64,000 bases of DNA, taken from Sphingopyxis sp. MWB1 (lineage in GTDB: Bacteria; Pseudomonadota; Alphaproteobacteria; Sphingomonadales; Sphingomonadaceae). Positions 1 to 7,680 of this stretch are shown here, in pieces (the stretch's first letter is position 1; the number at the start of each line of letters is the position of its first letter). The translations under genes and the position numbers were made by a program. The stretch spans positions 1 to 64,000 of the forward strand of contig NZ_JQFJ01000002.1 of the NCBI RefSeq assembly GCF_000763945.1. The letters run 5' to 3'. A model generated the notes under the pieces. The model made no database searches. It was given only the letters and a program-made list of their open reading frames with translations, and was not told the DNA's origin.

Positions 1-1
1 T

Positions 2-538
2 AGCGGCAACGGCGGATGGGGCGGCAACGACACCATTCAGCTGGGCGCGGGTATCCTCGCAAGCGAAGTGTCGGTGGCGCAAGCCAACAACGGCCGTGAT
101 CTGGTGCTAACCTTCATCGACGGCGGTTCGATCACGATCAAGGAAACGATGGTCAGCGGCGACTATCGCGTTGAAAGATTGGCGTTTGCCGACGGCATGA
201 CCTGGACGCATAACGAACTTGTTGCACGTTCAATGTCAATGAATGCCACACAATCTTCCGCTCGTATGAACACATTCGAATATCAAGAGGAGGCGCTGAT
301 CGACAAAACCGCATTCAGCGAGGTCGATCCGGATTGGGATAGCGAACATTATCCACAGAGCGTGTTGGACCCCGCCTTCAAATCGATCATAGCAGCGGCA
401 CAAATTGTTGAGGCTGCAGCCGCGTTCAGCCCTCGGGTCGCCGGAATGATCCAATGGTCAACGTCTGGCGATCGGGTTCGTATAGATTCTCATGTGTTGG
501 GTATTAGCGAGCGTCGTATCTTTGCCGACATTCAATAA
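2..538 (+). CDS. RTX-type calcium-binding protein, C-terminal fragment
   Basis: The frame is open from base 2, so the gene starts outside the window and only about 178 C-terminal residues are visible. The first residues form a glycine-rich GGxGxD-like nonapeptide (GNGGWGGND), typical of haemolysin-type calcium-binding repeats. It is followed by a segment with the pattern DLVLTFIDGGSITIKE and a downstream FADGMTW, which matches the short domain usually found after RTX repeats (haemolysin-type calcium-binding related family, by recall). The last ~100 residues have no motif I recognise. Such proteins are normally secreted by type I systems through a C-terminal signal. Whether this one is a toxin, enzyme or surface protein cannot be judged from the fragment. 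Confidence 0.75.
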   Translation, partial: SGNGGWGGNDTIQLGAGILASEVSVAQANNGRDLVLTFIDGGSITIKETMVSGDYRVERLAFADGMTWTHNELVARSMSMNATQSSARMNTFEYQEEALIDKTAFSEVDPDWDSEHYPQSVLDPAFKSIIAAAQIVEAAAAFSPRVAGMIQWSTSGDRVRIDSHVLGISERRIFADIQ

Positions 539-546
539 CAGACAAG

Positions 547-575
547 TGCCGCCCGCCATATCGCTTTGGGCGGCA
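547..575 (+). terminator. Stem-loop after the RTX-like gene
   Basis: A perfect 8-bp stem (TGCCGCCC / GGGCGGCA) with a 13-nt loop starts 9 bases after the stop codon. There is no strong T-run behind it, so its function as a terminator is inferred from position and symmetry. Confidence 0.45.
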
Positions 576-671
576 CCTGCCGCGCCGCTCATGTTTCACT
601 AGGCCGCGTTGACAAAAGGGATTCCCAATCCGGTCGGTTTCTGATTCAGAGCTGCTTTTTGGGGAGCAGTC

Positions 672-1187
672 ATGGGTCGCGGGGATTTGTCGGATGCGGA
701 ATGGAGCGTAATCGGGCCGCTGCTGCCATCTGAGCGGGGACGCTGGGCGCGTCCCGCAGGCGATAACCGGCGGTTCCTGAACGGGATGCTTCATGTGCTG
801 CGGGTCGGTTGCCCATGGCGCGACATGCACGAGCGCTATGGCAAGTGGAACTCGGTCTATGTCCGGTTCCGGCGCTGGGCCGAACAGGGCGTGTGGGATG
901 CGTTGCTGCAAACGCTGGTCGATCTGGGGCGCACCGACGACTGGCAGCACATGATCGACAGCACCACGGTTCGCGGCCATGTCTCGGCCGTCGGCGGAAA
1001 AGGGGGGGGCTGCGAACGCTTTTGGTCGATCGCGCGGCGGCTTTACGTGCAAGGTCCACGCCCGCTCGGACAATCAGGGACGCCCTCTCGGCTTCCTCCT
1101 GACCGGCGGCGAAGCATCGGATTACGCCGCCGCCGAACCGTTGATGAAAATCCCGGTCGCCAAGCCCAGGGCGCTGCTCGCCGATAA
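672..1187 (+). CDS. IS5-family transposase, N-terminal frame (orfA)
   Basis: This frame encodes the N-terminal part of an IS5-type DDE transposase. It has the DUF4096-like start (LSDAEWSVIGPLLP), the WRDMHERYGKWNSVYVRFRRW block, and the first catalytic aspartate in MIDSTTVRGH. Useful homology ends near base 1009 at a run of eight G; the rest of the frame is out-of-phase sequence. A +1 shift in the G-run (or loss of one G) joins it to the second frame as GGKGGAANAFGRSRGGF, the family consensus. A good ribosome-binding stretch (GGGGAG) precedes the ATG. It may be a programmed frameshift, as in IS427-group elements, or an inactivating slip. Confidence 0.8.
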   Translation: MGRGDLSDAEWSVIGPLLPSERGRWARPAGDNRRFLNGMLHVLRVGCPWRDMHERYGKWNSVYVRFRRWAEQGVWDALLQTLVDLGRTDDWQHMIDSTTVRGHVSAVGGKGGGCERFWSIARRLYVQGPRPLGQSGTPSRLPPDRRRSIGLRRRRTVDENPGRQAQGAARR

Positions 1188-1452
1188 AGGCTATGACGGT
1201 GACCGCTTCCGGGAAAGCCTGTTGATCCGAGGCATCCTGCCGATCATCCCGCCGCGCTCGAACCGCAAGACCCCCGAACATCCCGACTATCGCCGCTACA
1301 CGGATCGCAACCGCATCGAGCGCATGTTCGGAAAGCTCAAGCAACAGCGCCGCATCGCCACCCGTTACGACAAATCCATCCTGTCCTTCGAGAGCTTCCT
1401 CAACCTCGCAGCCGTCCGGCTATGGCTGAAGTCTTTTGTCAACGCGGCCTAG
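979..1452 (+). CDS. IS5-family transposase, C-terminal frame (orfB)
   Basis: This frame supplies the rest of the DDE catalytic domain. Homology starts around base 1007 (AANAFGRSRGGFTCKVHA). The second aspartate is in LLADKGYDGD and the glutamate in the RNRIERMFGKLKQQRRIATRYDK block (the YREK-type signature region). It ends LAAVRLWLKSF with the stop inside the right inverted repeat. It lies one frame forward of the N-terminal half and overlaps it by about 200 bp, but only the last ~20 codons of orfA and first ~10 of this frame need to meet for a full protein. Its own initiation codon at 979 has no clear ribosome-binding site, so expression probably needs the frameshift. Confidence 0.78.
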   Translation: MSRPSAEKGGAANAFGRSRGGFTCKVHARSDNQGRPLGFLLTGGEASDYAAAEPLMKIPVAKPRALLADKGYDGDRFRESLLIRGILPIIPPRSNRKTPEHPDYRRYTDRNRIERMFGKLKQQRRIATRYDKSILSFESFLNLAAVRLWLKSFVNAA

Positions 1453-1481
1453 GCCTGACGTGCTCCCCTGATTGTTACCAG

Positions 1482-2372
1482 TCAGAAGTAGAGTCCGGCT
1501 CCTTCATGATGGTTGATTGATGGGATGGCAATGGTCCTGGGGGCATGCCCCCAGGACCATTGGCCGGCGATCTCGGCGGGGGTTTGCCCACCCAGTTTAG
1601 AGTGCGGCCTGACGTGATTATAATCGTGCCGCCAAGCCATGAGCACGAAGCGGGCGTGCGCCAGCGACGTAAACAGGGTCTCGTTGAGGCATTCGTCGCG
1701 CAGGCGACCATTGAAGCTCTCGACGAAGCCGTTCTGCATCGGCTTCCCCGGCGCGATATAATGCCATTCGACCTGACGCTCCTGCGACCAGCGCAGGATC
1801 GCCGACGAGGTCAGTTCGGCGCCGTTGTCGCTGACGACCATGTGGGGCTTCCCCCGCAGGCCGATCAGCGTCGTCAGTTCCCGGGCAACGCGGATGCCGG
1901 ATAGCGATGTGTCCGCCACCAGCGCCAGACACTCCCGCGTAAAGTCATCGACGATGCACAGGATGCGGAACCGCCGACCGCACACCAGGCTGTCCGATAC
2001 GAGGTCGAGCGACCAGCGCTGGTTCGGACCCTGCGGCAGTGCCATCGGCGCTCGCGTGCCCAAGGCCCGCTTGCGGCCACCACGGCGGCGGACCCGCAAG
2101 CCCTCCTCGCGATAGATGCGCAGCAGCTTCTTGTGGTTCGGGCGCATGCCCTCCCGCGCCAGAAGATACCCCAAGCGACGATAGCCGAACCGGCGGCGCT
2201 CGGCCGCCAGCTCGCGCAGGCGTTGCCGCAGAGCGCCGTCATCCGGCCTCGTCGGCTCATATCTGATTACCCGGCGACTCACGCCCACCAGGATGCACGC
2301 CCGACGCTCGCTCAGCCCGTGATGGTCACGGGCATATGCGACGGCCTCCCGCTTGGCGCCGGGCGTCACCAT
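1482..2372 (-). CDS. IS3-family transposase OrfB (DDE integrase)
   Basis: A 296-residue protein with an N-terminal HTH_21-like region ([22 protein letters not shown]) and an rve integrase core. The three acidic catalytic positions are seen in [20 protein letters not shown] and the glutamate of [16 protein letters not shown]. The C-terminal [17 protein letters not shown] block is typical of the IS407/IS2 branch. The ATG at 2372 sits inside a run of six A (minus strand), which is also the likely slip site at which orfA ribosomes shift -1 to make the OrfAB fusion. The last ~20 codons run through a 32-bp perfect palindrome (1530-1561). Confidence 0.9.
   Translation of the reverse strand: MVTPGAKREAVAYARDHHGLSERRACILVGVSRRVIRYEPTRPDDGALRQRLRELAAERRRFGYRRLGYLLAREGMRPNHKKLLRIYREEGLRVRRRGGRKRALGTRAPMALPQGPNQRWSLDLVSDSLVCGRRFRILCIVDDFTRECLALVADTSLSGIRVARELTTLIGLRGKPHMVVSDNGAELTSSAILRWSQERQVEWHYIAPGKPMQNGFVESFNGRLRDECLNETLFTSLAHARFVLMAWRHDYNHVRPHSKLGGQTPAEIAGQWSWGHAPRTIAIPSINHHEGAGLYF
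1530..1561. repeat. Perfect 15-bp palindrome inside the IS3 element
   Basis: AATGGTCCTGGGGGC and its exact reverse complement flank a 2-nt centre (AT). The palindrome overlaps the 3' end of orfB and is about 60 bp from the left terminus of the IS. It could act as a transcription terminator near the end of the element or be a foreign palindromic insertion extending the transposase C-terminus. Confidence 0.7.
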
Positions 2373-2631
2373 TTTTTGATGTCAGATCCTTCAGCACCGC
2401 ATTGTCGAGCATCGCCTCGGCCAGAAGCTTCTTCAGCTTCGCATTCTCGTCCTCGAGCGCCCGAAGTCGCCGCGCTTCCGACACGTCCAGACCCCCGAAC
2501 TTCGCCTTATACTTGTAGAAGGTCGCCGAGCTGATCCCGTGCCGGCGGCATACATCCGCCGTCGGCATCCCCGCCTCATGCTCCTTCAATATCGCGATGA
2601 TCTGCTCTTCGTTGAACCTGCTTCGCTTCAT
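2326..2631 (-). CDS. IS3-family transposase OrfA (helix-turn-helix)
   Basis: A 101-residue transposase subunit. The N-terminal HTH_Tnp_1 domain reads [17 protein letters not shown], then [24 protein letters not shown] leucine zipper-like coiled coil follows ([20 protein letters not shown]). It binds the terminal repeats and, after a -1 shift at the A6 run at 2372-2377, is fused to OrfB. The frame overlaps orfB by 47 bp. The ATG at 2631 lies about 60 bp inside the IS right end, as expected for the family. Confidence 0.88.
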   Translation of the reverse strand: MKRSRFNEEQIIAILKEHEAGMPTADVCRRHGISSATFYKYKAKFGGLDVSEARRLRALEDENAKLKKLLAEAMLDNAVLKDLTSKNGDARRQAGGRRICP

Positions 2632-2747
2632 TGCGTCCGACTCCTTCGCGTCGGACTCTACTCAAAATCGGTCACATTTCAGGGGAGCACGTCAATCGCG
2701 GAGAGCCACCATTCGGCAAACCACCCCAAAGTAGACGTGAGCGTCAT

Positions 2748-3449
2748 CTACGGAGGCGTGATCGTGACGCGGCACCGCACGACCTTCTTCGATTTTTCCG
2801 CAGCCCGTTCGCAATCAGCAATCGTCTTCTTGTTACGACCCCGCATTTCGGCGGCATCCGATATCGCGCGCCAGTCCAACGGACTCCCCACCTTCAAGAG
2901 GCGCACTCCGGCATCCCATACCGACGGCTCACGGAGCGTCCGCATCGCAATCCTCTCAGGCATATGCCAGCTCTCCGGAAGCTGCCGTGCAAGGATTCCG
3001 GGCACGATCGCCCACAACAGGCATCCGGCCAGTACTCCGCCACACGCCGCCCATCTCAAATACTCGCGCTGGTACGAGGCACTCCAGGCCGACGCGACGA
3101 TCTTAGTCAGGTCGCGCATCGCATCGTCATATCGGGTCTCCGCTGCCGCGATCTGCTCGCGGTCTGATTGGCGGGCGCTACGCGCCGCCTGATCCATCCG
3201 CTGCGCCATACCTTCGGGGGTCATGGCCATGGCAGGCTTGGCGGCAATCGTGTCCAGCGTATCGGCCACGGCCGCAAGAGACTCAGCCATTTCGCCAAGG
3301 GTGTCGCTGTAGTCCGGGATGTCGATGTTGGCCTTCTCGGTCGCGAGATTCTCGACCGCTCGGCGCATCAATGCAATTTGGCTTTCGAGGCGGGTGAACG
3401 CGGCCGCGGCGGGGTCCTGAGGCTGAGCGGTCTGGTCGTCGGTCGTCAT
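2748..3449 (-). CDS. DUF6118 family protein (relaxase-associated)
   Basis: A 233-residue protein resembling the uncharacterised DUF6118 family, commonly encoded directly after traA-type relaxases in alphaproteobacterial mobile elements (family assignment by recall). Residues 1-125 are polar and probably coiled-coil (FTRLESQIALMRRAVENL, then TDLETIAAKP-like segments). One hydrophobic segment around 137-155 (AACGGVLAGCLLWAIVPGILA) predicts a single membrane span. The C-terminal third is basic. A strong ribosome-binding site (GGAGAAGGA) precedes the ATG. The gap to the upstream relaxase gene is 11 bp, so they form one transcription unit. Function is unknown; a membrane-tethered partner of the relaxosome is one guess. 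Confidence 0.75.
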   Translation of the reverse strand: MTTDDQTAQPQDPAAAAFTRLESQIALMRRAVENLATEKANIDIPDYSDTLGEMAESLAAVADTLDTIAAKPAMAMTPEGMAQRMDQAARSARQSDREQIAAAETRYDDAMRDLTKIVASAWSASYQREYLRWAACGGVLAGCLLWAIVPGILARQLPESWHMPERIAMRTLREPSVWDAGVRLLKVGSPLDWRAISDAAEMRGRNKKTIADCERAAEKSKKVVRCRVTITPP

Positions 3450-3460
3450 TCATCCTTCTC

Positions 3461-6376
3461 CTACATGCCTATTCCAATGCCGAGCGAGCGGGTACGGCCG
3501 AGCACGGCGATGTCAGCCAGTTCCTGAGCGATGGGGCGAACCGATCGCATGTCGATGCCGAGCGCCGCCTTCCGAGCGCTGAGGATCGATTCGATCTGCG
3601 CGTCGCGTTCAAGGCTCTTTGCCATCGCGCCCATCTGGCCCGATATCTGACGCGCCGCGTCATGTGCCCCCTTGCGGGTAGCCATGTCGCGCTGCTGGCG
3701 CAGTTGCTGCCAGCTCTCGGTGAACCGGTCGGCGCGCTTGCCGGGATCGATACGGATTTCGAATTCGAACTGCATCGCGCGGATCGCCGCCCGGCTATCG
3801 CCTCGCGCCGCCGATCCGGCCAGGTCGGGTTCCCGCTCGAACGCCGCCGCCAGATCGGCGCGCGCGTGCGGACGAACCGCGTCGAGATCGGCGCCGGCCT
3901 TGTCGAGCGCACTGCGCTGGTGCGCGAGCGTGGGATAGCCTTTGGCTGTCATGCGATCGATGTCGGCCTGTGCACGGGCATAGCGTTCGACCGCGCGCGG
4001 CAAGGCGTCGGTTCGCGGCGCCTGCTGCGGTTCGATGCTCGCACGCATCACGGTCGGCTTGAACCCTGCGAAGATGCTGCGCGCCTTCTCGGGCACGGCC
4101 TTGACGATCTCGGCAACGCGCTCACGGATCATAATCCCGCGCCGCTCGGCAAATACGCGCGCCGGATCGGCCTTGGTATAGTCGCTCGCCATATCCTTCG
4201 CGCGCTCGCGCGACAGCGTGCGGGCGAGCTTGCCCTGATCGGCAAAATCGTCCCGGCCGTAATGGAGCGCGAGCCCGTCCCTGTGCCGCGACAGCGCGAC
4301 ATAGGTGCTATGGCTATCCATGCCCGGTGTCGCGAGCACATGGGCGCGATCAACGGTCATGCCCTGCGCCTTGTGGATCGTCGCCGCATAGCCATGATCG
4401 ATGTCGCGATAGTCCTTGATGTCGAACGCGATCGATCGTCCGTCGTCGGTGCGCACCGCCATATTCTGTTCGCTGACGCGCTCGACCGTGGCGAGCGTGC
4501 CATTCTTCGCACCAAGGCTGCGCTCGTTGCGCAGGAACATGACCCGGTCGCCCGAAGCAAAACTGCGGTCGCCGCGCTCGACCTTGATCGCGATATCTTC
4601 GCCAAGATCGCCGCTTGCGTGCATCCGGTCGCGCGCTGCTTCGTTGAGCGCGCGCACTTCGTCATTGGTGTGGGTGAGAATGATCCGGCTGGCGTCCGGA
4701 TGGAGTTTCCGGTCTTTGTCCCATTGCCCTACCAACTCCGCGCGCGCCGCTTCCCTCGTCTCGGCGGCGCACACCATCCCTGCTTCGTCATAGGCGTGGA
4801 TCGCGTCGCCGGTGCGTCCCGTGGCAAGCTCGCGCGTCGCCTCGCGCTGCCACTCGGCATGCTGACGACGGACCTCGCCGATTTCGGCGGCGCCGTGTCG
4901 TTCGTGGAGCGCACGGAACGCGGCGCCGGCTTCGATCGACTGCAGCTGTTGCGGATCGCCGACCAGCACGACCTTGGCGCCAGCATCAGCCGCATGGCTC
5001 AGCACCCGCTCCATCTGCCGCGTGCCGACCATGCCCGTCTCGTCGATGACGAGAACATCGCGGGGGCCAAGGAGATCACGTTCCTGCGACCAGCCGTGCT
5101 CCATGCTGGCAATGGTGCGCGAGGGAATGCCGCTGCCATTCTCGAGGCCCTCCGCGGCGATGCCGGAGAGCGCAGCGCCGCGAACGTTCAGGCCCGCATC
5201 TTCCCAAGCCTCGCGTGCAACCCCGAGCATCGCGCTCTTGCCGGTCCCGGCATAGCCGACGACGATTGTCAGGCCCTGTTCGCCGGTTATATGCGCAAGC
5301 GCCGCCTGCTGTTCGCGACCAAGACGCAGGGCGGTCGTTCCGGCGATGTCCTTCCCTCCCTGGAGAGATGTCGCCGGGACCTTCATACCCCGACCCTGTG
5401 CAAGCCGCTGAGCCGCGTCATGCAAGCGTTGTTCGGTGTCGATCATGGCGCGCGACGTGAACCGCTCCGCGCCGCGTCCGTCCTGGCCGAGGGCGATCAG
5501 ATCGGGCGACGAGCGGATCGCACCCAGCACCGCATCATATTGTTCGCGGCCGTTGCTGTGGCGATGCACGAACATAGCGAGATCGCGATCGGTGAACGTC
5601 GCTTGGCTGTGCGTGATAGCATCGAGCGCAAGGCTTGGGTTCGCGATGATGCGTTCGCCGTTACGCGCGGCGATCTCGCGATGCTGGTCGATCCGTTCGG
5701 CCTCTAGCCCGCGACCTTCCATGCGCGATGCGGCGGCACCAATCTTGTCCTGCGGTTCGAGCGCGATACCTTGCGCGTCGAGGCTACGATGATCGACGCG
5801 CGTATCGATATCGAGTTCGGCCAAGCGCTCGTTGACATGATCCGCCCAGCGCTCACGCCACTGCTCGACCATCTCCGTGCGGTTCCAGTCGCGCACCTTC
5901 GCGCCGAACCCGACTTCGCCATCGTCGCCGACGACGATCTCGCGCATGGTGAGCATGACATGCGCGTGGGGTTTGGCGAGCCCGTCGGCGCCGATGTCCC
6001 AATGGACATTGAGGTCGGCGATCATGCCGCGTTCGACGAACTCGGCAGCCGCAAAATCACGGGCCAGTTCGATGCCCTGCTGCTGATTCATCTCGCGCGG
6101 GATTGCGAACTCGACTTCGCGCGATAGCTGCGCATCCTTCCGCTTCTCGAACGCCTCGACAGCATTCCACAGGCGTTCGCGATCGTGCCATTCGTCGGGC
6201 GCGTCCTCCGGGAGCAGGACTTCCGAATGCACAACGCCCGACTTGTTTGTGAAGTCATGCGCGCGATCGAGCCGCTCGTCGTGCAGCCGCTCGGCCGAAC
6301 GATAGGCCGCCGCCGCCACGGCGCTCCGCCCGGCGGCGCGGCTGATGACGTTAACCGAGAGGTGATAGATCGCCAT
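3461..6376 (-). CDS. traA: Ti-type MobQ conjugative relaxase TraA
   Basis: A 971-residue relaxase-helicase that would nick oriT, remain bound to the transferred strand and unwind it. The N-terminal MobA/MobL domain starts MAIYHLSVNVISRAAGRSAV. It has the metal-binding histidines in NVHWDIG (about residue 125) and KPHAHVML (about 137-139). The helicase part has a Walker A motif GYAGTGKS (about 374-381), a Walker B VLVIDETG (about 441-448) and a UvrD/RecD-like C-terminal motif (GYAATIHKAQGMT, then YVALSRHRDGL). The internal ATG at 6376 was chosen because the family begins with MAIYHLS; a longer frame to 6436 would run across the oriT. The gene is divergent from the traD-like pair, as on Ti plasmids. 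Confidence 0.92.
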   Translation of the reverse strand: MAIYHLSVNVISRAAGRSAVAAAAYRSAERLHDERLDRAHDFTNKSGVVHSEVLLPEDAPDEWHDRERLWNAVEAFEKRKDAQLSREVEFAIPREMNQQQGIELARDFAAAEFVERGMIADLNVHWDIGADGLAKPHAHVMLTMREIVVGDDGEVGFGAKVRDWNRTEMVEQWRERWADHVNERLAELDIDTRVDHRSLDAQGIALEPQDKIGAAASRMEGRGLEAERIDQHREIAARNGERIIANPSLALDAITHSQATFTDRDLAMFVHRHSNGREQYDAVLGAIRSSPDLIALGQDGRGAERFTSRAMIDTEQRLHDAAQRLAQGRGMKVPATSLQGGKDIAGTTALRLGREQQAALAHITGEQGLTIVVGYAGTGKSAMLGVAREAWEDAGLNVRGAALSGIAAEGLENGSGIPSRTIASMEHGWSQERDLLGPRDVLVIDETGMVGTRQMERVLSHAADAGAKVVLVGDPQQLQSIEAGAAFRALHERHGAAEIGEVRRQHAEWQREATRELATGRTGDAIHAYDEAGMVCAAETREAARAELVGQWDKDRKLHPDASRIILTHTNDEVRALNEAARDRMHASGDLGEDIAIKVERGDRSFASGDRVMFLRNERSLGAKNGTLATVERVSEQNMAVRTDDGRSIAFDIKDYRDIDHGYAATIHKAQGMTVDRAHVLATPGMDSHSTYVALSRHRDGLALHYGRDDFADQGKLARTLSRERAKDMASDYTKADPARVFAERRGIMIRERVAEIVKAVPEKARSIFAGFKPTVMRASIEPQQAPRTDALPRAVERYARAQADIDRMTAKGYPTLAHQRSALDKAGADLDAVRPHARADLAAAFEREPDLAGSAARGDSRAAIRAMQFEFEIRIDPGKRADRFTESWQQLRQQRDMATRKGAHDAARQISGQMGAMAKSLERDAQIESILSARKAALGIDMRSVRPIAQELADIAVLGRTRSLGIGIGM

Positions 6377-6405
6377 GACGGCAATCCATCTACGCCATGA
6401 AGAGC

Positions 6406-6433
6406 ACGTCGGCACGACGTATAAGCGCGCCCT
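6406..6433. other. oriT: Putative origin of transfer (oriT), MobQ/Ti type
   Basis: A 6-bp perfect hairpin (ACGTCG GCA CGACGT, 6406-6420) is followed at once by ATAAGCGCGCCCT. The same layout occurs at Ti and RSF1010-type oriTs, where an inverted repeat precedes a TAAGTGCG/CCCT or TAATTGCGCCCT nick region (by recall). It lies in the divergent gap between traA and the accessory genes, the usual Ti location. Nicking would be expected within GCGCGCCC. Confidence 0.72.
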
Positions 6434-6548
6434 CACACGAATAAATCCGCGGAGGGATTAGGCTGTGCCAGGCTGTCCCGACGACTTTGCTGCGCATCGA
6501 ACGGCGCATCCCTATGATGGGCGCATCACCCCATCATGGAGATGCGAC

Positions 6549-6854
6549 ATGCGCAAACCACGCGATATCGATTCGGAACTGAAGGCGCTCGAAGCGAAAG
6601 CGAAGGCCCTAAAAGAACGCCGCGTTCGCCAGCTCGGCGAACTCGTCATTGCCACCGGCGCCGATGCACTCGATGCCGATATGCTGACCGGCGCATTGCT
6701 AGGCGCGGCCTCGACGAAAGATGCAAGCACGAAGGAGGGCTGGCGCAAGGCGGGCGCGAGCTTCTTTCAACGAGGGCCACGCAAAGCTGCGGCGCGATCT
6801 GATCGCGGTGCAGCGAATGACACGGCGCCTGATGGCCATGCGGCATCGGCTTGA
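6549..6854 (+). CDS. TraD/TraC-like conjugal transfer accessory protein
   Basis: A 101-residue basic protein beginning MRKPRDIDSELKALEAKAKALKERR, then QLGELVIATGADALDADMLTGALLGA. This is the pattern of the small TraD/TraC-like mobilisation proteins encoded opposite traA-type relaxases. They are thought to help relaxosome assembly at oriT. The ATG at 6549 has GGAG eight bases upstream. The C-terminal third is low-complexity (RKAAARSDRGAAND). It overlaps the next gene in another frame by about 40 bp, suggesting coupled translation. The TraC versus TraD name is uncertain. Confidence 0.78.
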   Translation: MRKPRDIDSELKALEAKAKALKERRVRQLGELVIATGADALDADMLTGALLGAASTKDASTKEGWRKAGASFFQRGPRKAAARSDRGAANDTAPDGHAASA

Positions 6855-7146
6855 AGCGGTGAAGGCACGAACCGGCACACGCGAATGGCAGGTGAAGCGC
6901 CGCGAGCGCACGCGCCAGCTCATCGAACTCGGCGGGCTTGTCGTCAAAGCCGGGCTGGTCGATCTGATCGATGACGATCGGGCGAAGCTCTATGGCGCTT
7001 TCCTATGGATGGCCGACAAGCTGCGGAGCGAACAAGGCGAACACGCCGCTGCACTCTGGCAACGGCGTGGCAAACGGGCCTTTGAGGCGGCATCGGTGCA
7101 GGCGTCATCATTTTCTTCCGACGGTGACCTTGCGGCATCGCGCTAG
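6817..7146 (+). CDS. traD: TraD family conjugal transfer protein
   Basis: A ~109-residue basic protein with the block RRERTRQLIELGGLVVKAGLV, then DLIDDDRAKLYGAFLWMADKLR, which is the conserved core of the conjugal transfer TraD family (not the TraD coupling ATPase). It probably binds DNA near oriT. Candidate starts are ATG 6817, 6832 and 6838; none has a strong ribosome-binding site, so initiation is probably coupled to the upstream gene, whose stop is at 6854. The last 39 bp overlap the 3' end of the convergent sigma factor gene (stop at 7108). Confidence 0.75.
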   Translation: MTRRLMAMRHRLEAVKARTGTREWQVKRRERTRQLIELGGLVVKAGLVDLIDDDRAKLYGAFLWMADKLRSEQGEHAAALWQRRGKRAFEAASVQASSFSSDGDLAASR

Positions 7147-7680
7147 TGCGCGCCCCATATGCTTTTCAACCGTCTTGGCGCTGAGCCCGAGTTCGGCGGC
7201 GATCTCCGCATAGGTCATGCCGCGCAGCCGGTGCATCAGGAAGATACGCCGCGTCCGCGCGGGCATGGCGAGCAACACGGGCCGAAAGGCGCGCCGCAGA
7301 TCGATCGATTCGATCCGTCGTTCCTGCTCGGGCGCTACGGGTGCATCGCAGCTTTCGTCGAACGGACAGGCGGTGCCTCCCTCACGCATAATTTTGCGCG
7401 CGCGCTCGATCAGCAGATTGTGGGCGATGCGCGCCAGATAGGGGCGCGGATATGCGACCCGATCGAACGCGCCGCTGCGAAGCAGCCGCGTGAAGGCTTC
7501 CTGCACAAGATCGGGCGCGGCATCGCGCCCGATCCTCCTGCGGAAATAATGGAACAGCCACCCTCGCTCGGCGCGATAGAAGGCCGCGAAATCGACCCTC
7601 CAACCGGGCGGGGCAAGAGATTCCGCCCGTTCGCGAACGTCGGCCGCGTGCTCGCGCCGAAGACATGTCTCGCCCATCAT
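7108..7680 (-). CDS. ECF RNA polymerase sigma factor (second of tandem pair)
   Basis: A 190-residue sigma-70 family factor of the extracytoplasmic function (ECF/FecI-like) type. Region 2 reads FYRAERGWLFHYFRRRIG, then APDLVQEAFTRLLRS and YLARIAHNLLIERARK. Region 4 has TRRIFLMHRLRGMTYAEIAAELG followed by SAKTVEKHMGRAL, the DNA-recognition helix pair. An N-terminal extension of about 30 residues is absent from its upstream paralog. Its ATG at 7680 overlaps the upstream sigma gene's stop (ATGA), so the two are translationally coupled. No anti-sigma factor or TonB receptor gene lies nearby. The 3' end overlaps traD convergently. Confidence 0.88.
   Translation of the reverse strand: MMGETCLRREHAADVRERAESLAPPGWRVDFAAFYRAERGWLFHYFRRRIGRDAAPDLVQEAFTRLLRSGAFDRVAYPRPYLARIAHNLLIERARKIMREGGTACPFDESCDAPVAPEQERRIESIDLRRAFRPVLLAMPARTRRIFLMHRLRGMTYAEIAAELGLSAKTVEKHMGRALARCRKVTVGRK

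Larger units (their letters stand above)
599..1452 (+). mobile_element. IS5-family insertion sequence (IS427-like)
   Basis: The terminal inverted repeats are perfect over 18 bp: AGGCCGCGTTGACAAAAG at 601-618 and its reverse complement at 1433-1450. CTAG occurs at both ends (599-602 and 1449-1452), consistent with the short TA/CTAG target duplication of this family. The element is about 850 bp and holds a DDE transposase split over two overlapping frames. The second frame's stop codon lies in the right end. Both ends are intact, so the copy looks recent. Confidence 0.88.
1456..2694 (-). mobile_element. IS3-family insertion sequence (IS407-like)
   Basis: The ends carry 16-bp identical inverted repeats starting with TGACGTGCTCCCC (1456-1471 and 2679-2694), with weaker similarity continuing to an AGTAGAGTCC block. 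The length of 1239 bp and two overlapping transposase frames on the minus strand fit the IS3 family. Flanking tetranucleotides differ (GGCC left, ATCG right), so there is no target duplication. The left end lies only 3-6 bases from the IS5 element. The missing duplication suggests recombination or an adjacent deletion after insertion. Confidence 0.9.

Noticed and set aside
3662..5707. A 681-codon open frame on the plus strand opposite traA
   Set aside because: It lies entirely antisense to a relaxase gene with complete motifs. Long antisense frames are expected in GC-rich DNA, and no domain is recognisable in it.
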